From: Iamia sp052038315
GTDB taxonomy: Bacteria > Actinomycetota > Acidimicrobiia > Acidimicrobiales > Iamiaceae
Length of the DNA: 12,896 nt
Reading direction: 5' to 3'
Assembly (NCBI GenBank): GCA_052038315.1
Contig: JBQGCF010000292.1
Span: forward strand, 1 to 12,896
This document shows positions 7,004-12,896 of the stretch, one piece after another; the first letter of the stretch is position 1; each line of letters begins with the position of its first letter. Made by a program: the position numbers and the translations under genes. The notes beneath the pieces were generated by a model. It searched no databases. It had not been told where the DNA came from and saw only the letters and a list, made by a program, of their open reading frames with translations.

Positions 7004-10000
7004 GTGGAGTGCAGCCAGTGCGGAGGGTCGATCCCGGCCGGCGCGCGCTTCTGCCCGGCCTGCGGGCACCCCACCGCCGGTCCCGCCGACGAGCGCCGGG
7101 TCGTCACCGTCCTCTTCGCCGACATCGTCGGCTTCACCAGCTTCTCCGAGACCATGGACCCGGAGCGGGTGAAGCGGCTGGTCGACTCGTGGTTCGAGCG
7201 GCTCGTCGCCGACATCACCGCCTTCGGGGGCCGGGTCGACAAGATCGTGGGCGACGGCATCCTCGCCCTGTTCGGTGCGCCCGTCGCCCACGAGGACGAC
7301 GCCGAGCGGGCCGTCCGGGCCGCCCTCCGCATGCAGGAGACGCTTGCGGCCATCTCGGGTCGCCCGTCGGCCGGCAGCGATCGGGTCCCGCGGGTGCAGA
7401 TGCGGATCGGCGTCAACACCGGCGAGGTCCTCGTCGGCGCGCTGCGCGCCGGCGGCGCCACCACGGCCATGGGCGACGTGGTCAACACGGCCAGCCGGCT
7501 CCAGACCGCGGCCCGGCCCGGCGAGGTGCTCGTCGGCCCGACCACCCACTCGGCCACGGCCCACTGCATCGCCTTCGAGTCCCGTGGGCTGCTGACCGCC
7601 CGGGGCCGCGAGGCGCCGGTCGAGGCCTGGTCGGCCACCAGCGCCCTGCTCCCGCCCGGCCAGCGGCCGGCGCGCGACGAGGCGCCCCTCGTCGGCCGCA
7701 ACCGCGAGCTGGGCCTGATCGATGCGTCGATCAGCGCCTCGCTGGGCCACGCCCGGGCCCTCGTCGGCGTCGTCGTCGGCGACACGGGCGTGGGCAAGAC
7801 CCGCCTCGTGCGAGAGGCGGCCGAGCGCATGGCCGCCGGGCGTGACGTGCTGCTGCTCGACGGCCGCTGCGTGCCCTACGGCGAGGCGAACGTGTGGTGG
7901 CCGCTGGCCGAGGCCCTCTACGGGCACTGCGAGGTGGACGCGGGCAGCGACGCCGACGACGTGCACCAGGCGGTGTGGGCGCGGGTGGCCGCGGCCCTGG
8001 GCGACGAGGCCTCCGACGACGACCTCGACCGGGTCACCCACGGCCTGCTGACCCTGATGGGGCGGGACCCGTCCACCGACGGGCGCGACCCGGCCCGGGC
8101 CCGGGAGGCGGCGGTCGACGGCTTCGTCTGCTTCCTCGAGGGCCACCTCCGGCGCCGGCCGGTCGTGCTCCTCCTGTCCGACATCCACTGGGCCGACGAC
8201 GACCTGCTCGCCCTCGTCGAGACGCTGCTCGGCCGGCTCGCCCGCTGCCCGCTGGTGGTGCTGGCCACCGCCCGCCAGGCCGTCCGCGACCGCTGGACCC
8301 CGCCGCCCGGGCGCCACGACACCTTCGTCCTCAACCTCGACCCGCTCGACGCCCGGGCCGCCGAGGAGCTGCTCGTCTCGCTCCACGGCGACGACGTCCC
8401 CGAGGCCCTGCGGGCCGACCTCCTCGCCCGCAGCGGCGGCAACCCCTTCTTCCTCGAGGAGCTCGTCGCCCTGGTCGACTGCGACGACGACCACGCCCTC
8501 CGGCCCGGCCTGCCCGACACGCTGCGGGGCATCGTCGCCGCCCGGCTCGACGCCCTCTCGCCCACCGAGCGGGCGGTGCTGACCGATGCCGCGGTGATCG
8601 GCCGGCGCGGCCCCGTCCAGGCCCTCCGGGAGATGGCGACCCACCTCCACCGCGACGCCGACATCGACGTCGTCCTGGCCACCCTCGTCGCCAGCGAGCT
8701 GCTCGAGGTCGACACCGGGTACTGGGGCTTCCGCTCCGAGATCGCCCGGGAGGTCGCCTACGCGACCTTGCCCAAGGCCGAGCGGGCCAAGCGCCACGCC
8801 GGCATCGCGGCCTGGATCGAGGACCGCCTCCAGGAGGACGTCGACATCGACCTCGACGCCCCGCGCGCCGAGGAGCTGGTGGCCGCCTCGCCCGAGGTCG
8901 ACGACGCCACGGTCAACCGGCTGGCCCACCACTGGGCGGCGGCGGCCGAGGTCGAGGTCGAGATGGGCGACCTGGCGTCGGTGCCGGCCCGGGCCCGCGA
9001 TCGGGCGGTGTGCTGGCTGACCGCGTCGGCCCGCCGGGCTCAGCGGCGCGACGTCCTCGCCTCCGCCGAGCGGGCCTACGACCGGGCCCTCGACCTGGCC
9101 GGCGCCCAGCCCGTCGCCCGTCGGGTCCGGCTGCTCGTCGCCCGGGCCCGGGTCCGCTCCGACCGCTGGGACCTGGCCGGGGCCCGGGAGGACGCCGAGG
9201 CCGCCCTGGCCGGGGCCGCCTCCACCGGCGACCGCAGCGTCGAGGCCGCCGCCGTGCTGCGCCTGGGCGAGATCGAGCAGCGCTCGGGCGACACCGATGC
9301 CGCCGCCGCCCGGCTCCGCCACGCCGCCGCCCGCTTCGCCAGCGAGGGCGACGACCGGGGCCGGGGCGAGGCCCTGCGGCTGCTCGGGCTCACCCACATG
9401 TTCGGATCGGACCTCGACGCCGCCCGGGCCGCCCTCGACGAGGCCGGTGAGGCCTTCGCCGCGGCCGGCGACCGGGCCGGACAGGGGTGGGTCGCCCAGA
9501 ACCTGGCGTGGGTCGGCATGCTGCTCGGCGACGTGGCCTCGACCGAGACCGAGGTGAGCCGGGCCATCGAGCTGTTCGACGACGTCGACGAGACGGTCGG
9601 CCGGGCCTGGGCCCACGGCCTGCTCGCCTTCGTCCGCTTCGCCCAGGGCCGGCGGGACGAGGCCCAGGAGCTGGCCGAGGAGATCCTCGACGCCACCGCC
9701 GGCCACGAGGACCGCTGGGCCACGGCCATGATGCGCGGCCTGATCGGCTCGCTCCGGCTCTGGGAGGGCGACGTCGCCGGCGCCCTCGCCCACACCGGCC
9801 TGGCCACCCAGTCCTTCCGCGACCTGGGCGACCCGTGGGGGCTGTCGGTCAGCCTGGCCACCCACGGTCGGGCCCTCGCCATGAGCGGCCGGATCGACGA
9901 CGGCTTCGCCGCAGTGGACGAGTCGGCCGCCGTCGGCCAGCACACGGGCCGGATCGGGCCCGGCGAGATGGCCGGGCTGGCCCTGGCCGTGCAGGTCGGC

Positions 10001-10549
10001 GAGCCGGCCCGGGCGGCGGGCGTGCTGGCCCGGGCCCGGGCCGAGGCCACCGGCATGCTCGGCGCCACCGAGTCGGAGGCGACCTTCGCCCTGGCCACGC
10101 TGCAGGAGGGCGGGCGCCCCGAGGTGCCCGAGGCCGGGGGCCGGGCCTTCGGCCACGCCGCCGCCGCCGTCGTGGCCGCCGGCCGGGGGGAGACCGACCG
10201 TGCCCTCGCGGAGGCCGAGGCGGTGGACGGCTGCGAGGAGGCGACCTACCTCGACCGGGCCCTGGCCGACGTGGCCGCCGGGCTGACGCTCGTCCGGGGC
10301 GACCGGGTCGACGAGGGCGTGGCCCGCATCGCTTCCGCCCGGGCCGCCGTCGACGCCACCGACGACCGGGTGGGCCAGGCGGTCATGAGCCTGGCCGCGG
10401 CGGTCGCCGCCGAGGCCGGGGGCCGGCCCGACGCGGTGGCCGAGCGCTCGGCGGCCGCCATCGCCCTGGCCCGCATCGGCCTGGTCGCCGGGGGCTGGGA
10501 GACCGCCTTCCGCCTCGCCGCCGGCATCAGCACCCCCGCCGCCGTCTAG
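7004..10549 (+). CDS. Zinc ribbon / class III adenylate cyclase / AAA ATPase / TPR-like signalling protein
   Basis: This is a large cytoplasmic regulatory protein of 1181 residues. A short zinc ribbon has C3, C6, C17 and C20. The class III cyclase domain spans about residues 30-212. It keeps both metal-binding aspartates (D40 in FADIVGFT, D84 in VGDGI), the substrate-specifying lysine K80 before GD, and the transition-state pair N161 and R165 in VVNTASR. It therefore looks catalytically complete and, given the lysine, more likely makes cAMP than cGMP. A NTPase domain starts near 228 (LVGRNREL), with Walker A GDTGVGKT (259-266) and Walker B ending at D393 in LLLSDIHWAD. From about 640 to the end, Ala/Arg-rich helical pairs resemble TPR repeats. 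This layout is common in actinobacterial cyclase/LuxR-type regulators, but no C-terminal LuxR helix-turn-helix is visible. GTG 7004 is chosen because the zinc ribbon begins at codon 3. The ligand and target are unknown. Confidence 0.9.
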   Translation: MECSQCGGSIPAGARFCPACGHPTAGPADERRVVTVLFADIVGFTSFSETMDPERVKRLVDSWFERLVADITAFGGRVDKIVGDGILALFGAPVAHEDDAERAVRAALRMQETLAAISGRPSAGSDRVPRVQMRIGVNTGEVLVGALRAGGATTAMGDVVNTASRLQTAARPGEVLVGPTTHSATAHCIAFESRGLLTARGREAPVEAWSATSALLPPGQRPARDEAPLVGRNRELGLIDASISASLGHARALVGVVVGDTGVGKTRLVREAAERMAAGRDVLLLDGRCVPYGEANVWWPLAEALYGHCEVDAGSDADDVHQAVWARVAAALGDEASDDDLDRVTHGLLTLMGRDPSTDGRDPARAREAAVDGFVCFLEGHLRRRPVVLLLSDIHWADDDLLALVETLLGRLARCPLVVLATARQAVRDRWTPPPGRHDTFVLNLDPLDARAAEELLVSLHGDDVPEALRADLLARSGGNPFFLEELVALVDCDDDHALRPGLPDTLRGIVAARLDALSPTERAVLTDAAVIGRRGPVQALREMATHLHRDADIDVVLATLVASELLEVDTGYWGFRSEIAREVAYATLPKAERAKRHAGIAAWIEDRLQEDVDIDLDAPRAEELVAASPEVDDATVNRLAHHWAAAAEVEVEMGDLASVPARARDRAVCWLTASARRAQRRDVLASAERAYDRALDLAGAQPVARRVRLLVARARVRSDRWDLAGAREDAEAALAGAASTGDRSVEAAAVLRLGEIEQRSGDTDAAAARLRHAAARFASEGDDRGRGEALRLLGLTHMFGSDLDAARAALDEAGEAFAAAGDRAGQGWVAQNLAWVGMLLGDVASTETEVSRAIELFDDVDETVGRAWAHGLLAFVRFAQGRRDEAQELAEEILDATAGHEDRWATAMMRGLIGSLRLWEGDVAGALAHTGLATQSFRDLGDPWGLSVSLATHGRALAMSGRIDDGFAAVDESAAVGQHTGRIGPGEMAGLALAVQVGEPARAAGVLARARAEATGMLGATESEATFALATLQEGGRPEVPEAGGRAFGHAAAAVVAAGRGETDRALAEAEAVDGCEEATYLDRALADVAAGLTLVRGDRVDEGVARIASARAAVDATDDRVGQAVMSLAAAVAAEAGGRPDAVAERSAAAIALARIGLVAGGWETAFRLAAGISTPAAV

Positions 10550-10556
10550 CGCTCGC

Positions 10557-10571
10557 CCCTCTCAGCGAGGG
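10557..10571. terminator. Weak hairpin between convergent genes
   Basis: CCCTC (10557-10561) and GAGGG (10567-10571) pair around a five-base loop TCAGC. The loop contains the stop codon of the minus-strand gene, and the hairpin lies just past the stop of the cyclase gene. An alternative pairing (CTCGC 10552-10556 with GCGAG 10565-10569) competes with it. It could serve both converging genes, but five pairs and no T-run make this weak. Confidence 0.25.
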
Positions 10572-10900
10572 TGGAGCTGGTGGTCCCACTGGGTGAGGAT
10601 CCCGGCCAGCTGGCGGATGTTGCCGGCGTTCTTGCCCCAGTCGATCAGGGTGAACGAGACCGAGCTCTCGCTGTGGATCGTGATCCAGGACCCGGCCTCG
10701 GCCGGCGTCACGGTGAGGTGGATCGTCTCGCCCCACGACAGGAAGCTGACGCCCATCGATCCCACGACGACGCCCGGTGCGATCATCCCGATCGACTTGG
10801 CCCCGATCACCTGGAGGGCCTGGCCGGCGCGGGCCACCGCCTCGTCCGGTCCCATCGCCACGCCGATGGTGGTGCTCTCCCGACGCGCCACGGCCGCCAC
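10562..10900 (-). CDS. Small protein of unknown function
   Basis: I do not recognise this protein, which is up to 112 residues and has no signal peptide, Cys or convincing membrane helix. It looks like a compact alpha/beta domain: a strand TTIGVAMGP, a helix PDEAVARAGQALQVI, several strands (including GVSFLSWGETIHLTVTP and SWITIHSESSV), and a closing helix after LIDWGKNAGNIRQLAG. The WGETI and LIDWGKN segments look like conserved motifs. The start is uncertain. GTG 10900 is the longest option, but it sits within one arm of a perfect inverted repeat. GTG 10891 lies seven bases after TAACGT (10904-10899, minus strand) and could be a leaderless start. ATG 10855 would drop the first strand. The gene lies 46 bases after the peroxiredoxin stop on the same strand and runs toward the cyclase gene. 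Confidence 0.65.
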   Translation of the reverse strand: MAAVARRESTTIGVAMGPDEAVARAGQALQVIGAKSIGMIAPGVVVGSMGVSFLSWGETIHLTVTPAEAGSWITIHSESSVSFTLIDWGKNAGNIRQLAGILTQWDHQLHPR

Positions 10901-10918
10901 GTTATCCGTGGCGGCCGT
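10890..10918 (-). repeat. Perfect 12-bp inverted repeat (hairpin) after the peroxiredoxin gene
   Basis: The arms ACGGCCGCCACG (10890-10901) and CGTGGCGGCCGT (10907-10918) are perfect reverse complements around a five-base loop, GATAA as read on the minus strand. In RNA this is a very stable GC-rich hairpin, 28 bases past the peroxiredoxin stop, so a terminator without a U-tract is likely. It also covers the first possible start codon of the next gene and a possible -10 (TAACGT), so a DNA-level operator is another option. Confidence 0.7.
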
Positions 10919-10946
10919 TGGGCAGGTCGGGATCAGCGGATGGGGA

Positions 10947-11588
10947 TCAGCTGGGCTGCTTGGTCTTGCGCAGGTAGGGCTTGACCGTCTCGTAGCCGGG
11001 GAAGATCTCGGCCGCCTCGTCGTTGCTCACGGCGGCGGTGATGATCACGTCCTCGCCCTGCTTCCAGTCGGCCGGGGTGGCGACCTTGTGCTTGGCGGTC
11101 AGCTGGAGCGAGTCGATGACCCGGAGGACCTCGTCGAAGTTCCGGCCGGTCGAGGCCGGGTAGGTCAGCGAGAGCTTGACCTTGTTGTCCGGGCCGATCA
11201 CGAAGACCGAGCGGACCGTGACGACGTCGGCCAGCTCGATGCCGGCGGTGTTCGGCAGCATGTCGTAGGCCTCGGCGATCGAGTGGTCCTCGTCCGCGAT
11301 CAGCGGGAAGTTCACCTCGTTGCCCGTGACGTCCTTGATGTCGCTGGACCAGTCGCCGTGCTTGCCGACCGGGTCGACCGAAAGGCCGATGACCTTGACG
11401 CCCCGCTTGTCGAACTCGGGCTTCAGGCCGGCGACGGCACCCAGCTCGGTGGTGCAGACGGGGGTGAAGTCCTTGGGGTGGCTGAACAGGACGGCCCAGC
11501 TGTCGCCCTTCCACTCGTAGAAGTCGATCTTCCCCTCGGTGGTGTCGGCGGTGAAGTTCGGGGCATCGTCGCCCAGGCGTACGGCCAT
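10947..11588 (-). CDS. 1-Cys peroxiredoxin (Prx6 family)
   Basis: This cytoplasmic thiol peroxidase reduces hydrogen peroxide, organic peroxides or peroxynitrite. The 213-residue length is typical of the Prx6 type. The active site reads HPKDFTPVCTTE, with peroxidatic C45, T42 and, farther on, R126 (TVRSVF) completing the conserved set. No other cysteine exists in the protein, so there is no resolving Cys and an outside thiol must recycle it. The C-terminal extension with PADWKQGEDVII and the following residues is the Prx6 dimerisation arm. ATG 11588 has a near-perfect ribosome site (GGAGGA, 11600-11595) six bases upstream, the clearest in the window. A candidate redox-sigma promoter lies before it, and a strong hairpin follows the stop. 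The downstream small gene may be co-transcribed if the hairpin is leaky. Confidence 0.95.
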   Translation of the reverse strand: MAVRLGDDAPNFTADTTEGKIDFYEWKGDSWAVLFSHPKDFTPVCTTELGAVAGLKPEFDKRGVKVIGLSVDPVGKHGDWSSDIKDVTGNEVNFPLIADEDHSIAEAYDMLPNTAGIELADVVTVRSVFVIGPDNKVKLSLTYPASTGRNFDEVLRVIDSLQLTAKHKVATPADWKQGEDVIITAAVSNDEAAEIFPGYETVKPYLRKTKQPS

Positions 11589-11630
11589 CGGTTGTCCTCC
11601 GTGTGGACGGTTCTCAGCGGTCTCTTCCTG

Positions 11631-11655
11631 AAACCCGATCTACCTTGTCGGGTAT
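11631..11655. repeat. 25-bp interrupted inverted repeat over the peroxiredoxin promoter
   Basis: AAACCCGAT (11631-11639) and GTCGGGTAT (11647-11655) are inverted copies matching at 7 of 9 positions, with a 7-base spacer. Half-sites of the form ATACCCGAC separated by seven bases resemble the layout of IscR-type Rrf2 regulator sites. They overlap the spacer of the candidate promoter. This is a resemblance from memory of the consensus, not a tested match. Confidence 0.35.
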
Positions 11656-11658
11656 TCC
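11632..11658 (-). promoter_or_regulatory. Candidate SigR/SigH-type (ECF, thiol-stress) promoter for the peroxiredoxin gene
   Basis: On the minus strand GGAAT (11658-11654) is followed after 19 bases by GTT (11634-11632). The known actinobacterial redox sigma factor consensus is GGAAT-N18/19-GTT. Transcription would begin near 11625 and give a leader of roughly 37 bases carrying the strong GGAGGA ribosome site. A peroxiredoxin is a fitting target. No sigma factor or anti-sigma gene is present in this window. Confidence 0.45.
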
Positions 11659-11662
11659 GGAG

Positions 11663-11676
11663 CCGGTCAAGACCGG
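11663..11676 (-). terminator. Short palindrome after the exported protein gene
   Basis: CCGGTC (11663-11668) and GACCGG (11671-11676) are perfect inverted copies two bases apart, 13 bases past the stop codon of the exported protein gene. As RNA only about five pairs could form around a four-base loop. It also sits just upstream of the candidate GGAAT element, so an operator role is possible. Weak either way. Confidence 0.25.
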
Positions 11677-11689
11677 GACGCGGAGCCGC

Positions 11690-12896
11690 TCAGAGGTGGT
11701 AGCCGACGACGTCGACCGAGAGGTCGGTCGCAGCGCTGGCGTTGACCTGGATCCTCGCCAGTGTGTCGAGGGCGACCAACGCCGAGGCCACGAACCGTCC
11801 GGCCGATCCGCCCCACACCAGGGTGGTGGCCAGCGGCTGGGCGACCCCGGCGGCCCAGGCCGTCACCGCACCGGAGGTGGCCGCGGCGCCGTACAGCGAG
11901 AGGGTCACCACCGCGGCCGTCGCCCCCGTCGGCACCCCGGAGGCGTTGAGCTTCAGGTCGATGGTCCGGGTGGTGCCCGCCGCGAACGGCGTCTTGGGCC
12001 CGACGGCCGTCGGTGCCGCGCCGACGCGGGTGTCGTAGACGCGGACGGGCACGGGGAGGACGTGGAGGGCGCCGGCGGTGGCGGGCCCGCCGACCTTGCG
12101 CCACCGGCCCGGCGTCCCGGCCACCGAGCAGTGCCAGAGGTCGCCCGCCGAGTCCTGCACCAGCTCACCCACGGCGTGGGCCTGGGTGTCACCGGTCGGC
12201 GCCGTGCGGGTCGCGGCGCTGGTGAGCTGGAGCTGGAACCTCTGCGAGACCAGTTGGGCGGCACCGCCGGAGGTGCTGGTCGCATCGAGGGCGATGCCGG
12301 AGGTCGAGTAGGCCCGCAACCCGGCGGCGCTCGTGCTGATCCCGACGACGCCGACCCCGGCCCCCGTCCCCGATGCGATCCCCGAGATCCCGTTCGCCCC
12401 GGTACCGACCACGCCCGTGCCGCCGATCGCGTCCCCGTGGACGCCGTACCAGCTGTCGGACGTCCCCTTGACCCCGGTGCCGCTGACGGACGCCCCCGCC
12501 GCCCCCGTGCCGGAGCCGTACGACTGGGCGCGGAAGCCGGGGCCGCCGGAGTAGTTGTTGACCTGGCCGCTGATCGCGGTCGAGGAGTGGCCGGAGACGA
12601 TGAGCGTGCCCTGGTTCGAGGACGACGCCATGGTCAAGAAGCCGCCACCCATGGCCCAGCCCGTGCCGCTCGTGCTCGAGTTGTTCTGCCCCATCCGCAG
12701 CGGGTCGAGGTCGGCGGCGGCGGTGGGCCGGCCGTCGAGGGCGACGGCGCCGGCGGCGGCCACCGCGCCGGCCGCCAGGCCCTTGGCCAGCAGCGAACGG
12801 CGCCCGACCGCGGGCACCCGGCCGGTGGCGTCGGAGCGGACGTCGGCGGCGGCGTCCGCCGTGCCGGCCGGTGGGGCCGGACGGTCCTCGGCGAAC
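11690..12896 (-). CDS. Tat-exported, Gly-rich probable surface protein with C-terminal beta domain (5' end outside window)
   Basis: A twin-arginine signal (GRRSLLAKGLAAGAVAAAGAVAL) is followed by an AAA-type cleavage region. Then comes a Gly/Ser/Thr-rich stretch with recurring GTGVxG and GVxG turns, suggesting a beta-helix or fibre-like stalk. A short DLWHCSVAGTPGRWRKV segment, common in such proteins, comes next. The C-terminal domain runs from RVYDTRVG to VDVVGYHL and resembles the beta-sandwich modules ending VDVxGYF found in secreted actinobacterial proteins. Folded export via Tat to the cell surface is likely; the ligand is unknown. GTG 12817 would give 375 residues and a normal short n-region. 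However, it has no ribosome site or -10, and the frame stays open to the right edge with a disordered Ala/Asp/Pro-rich sequence, so the true start is probably beyond the window. The single Cys sits in the DLWHC segment. Confidence 0.75.
   Translation of the reverse strand, partial: FAEDRPAPPAGTADAAADVRSDATGRVPAVGRRSLLAKGLAAGAVAAAGAVALDGRPTAAADLDPLRMGQNNSSTSGTGWAMGGGFLTMASSSNQGTLIVSGHSSTAISGQVNNYSGGPGFRAQSYGSGTGAAGASVSGTGVKGTSDSWYGVHGDAIGGTGVVGTGANGISGIASGTGAGVGVVGISTSAAGLRAYSTSGIALDATSTSGGAAQLVSQRFQLQLTSAATRTAPTGDTQAHAVGELVQDSAGDLWHCSVAGTPGRWRKVGGPATAGALHVLPVPVRVYDTRVGAAPTAVGPKTPFAAGTTRTIDLKLNASGVPTGATAAVVTLSLYGAAATSGAVTAWAAGVAQPLATTLVWGGSAGRFVASALVALDTLARIQVNASAATDLSVDVVGYHL

Noticed and set aside
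3497..10156. A single open minus-strand frame of over 2200 codons
   Set aside because: Only the part from 6049 down is a real gene, the permease. The rest reads antisense to the cyclase gene and out of frame with the ATPase, and its residues are the Gly/Ala/Arg/Pro mixture expected of high-GC shadows.
1..12896. CRISPR array, tRNA, rRNA, insertion sequence or toxin-antitoxin pair
   Set aside because: No spaced direct repeats, cloverleaf, transposase motifs or small paired genes were found. The only tandem repeat is the 9-base tract at 2968-3030.

Overview
The window is a very GC-rich (by eye above 70%) stretch of bacterial chromosome. It carries nine complete protein genes plus one cut at each edge, with almost no spare DNA; the largest gap is 187 bases. 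The GTG start codons, the probable F420-binding PPOX enzyme, the Nei2-like glycosylase that starts MPEGDT, and the Tat-exported protein ending in a 'VDVVGYHL' beta domain all suggest a high-GC actinobacterium, perhaps of the class Acidimicrobiia. That placement is inferred from protein flavour, not from a marker gene. I see no tRNA, rRNA, CRISPR array, insertion sequence or phage gene.

Left part (1-3433). The tail of an unknown, partly hydrophobic protein is followed by a Fpg/Nei DNA glycosylase (267-1076, +) and a type II NADH dehydrogenase (1112-2428, +). The dehydrogenase meets head-on, with an 18-base overlap, a small nucleotidylyltransferase resembling NadD (2411-2929, -). Upstream of that gene is a 9-base tandem repeat with strong G-quadruplex potential (2968-3030), then a PPOX-fold, probably F420-dependent enzyme (3038-3433, -).

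Middle (3464-10549). An ABC exporter of the MacB/LolCDE type, ATPase (6064-6816, -) followed by a ten-helix double-FtsX permease (3497-6049, -), is transcribed away from a large zinc ribbon / class III cyclase / AAA ATPase / TPR-like signalling protein (7004-10549, +). The shared 187-base intergenic region holds a 19-base near-palindrome, a -10 element for each direction, and apparently a leaderless start for the cyclase gene.

Right part (10557-12896), all on the minus strand. A Tat-exported probable surface protein enters from the right edge. It is followed by a 1-Cys peroxiredoxin with a good Shine-Dalgarno site and a candidate SigR/SigH-type (redox ECF sigma) promoter, and then by a small unknown protein whose start region lies inside a perfect 12-bp inverted repeat.

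No single pathway unites the window. Several genes share a redox or oxidative-damage theme: oxidised-base repair, NADH oxidation, possibly NAD synthesis, an F420-type enzyme and a peroxiredoxin. The most interesting signals are regulatory: recurrent TAnnnT-N6/7-GTG arrangements that predict leaderless mRNAs, the dyads at 6920-6938, 10890-10918 and 11631-11655, and the G-quadruplex repeat. I do not see a clear new multi-gene system.
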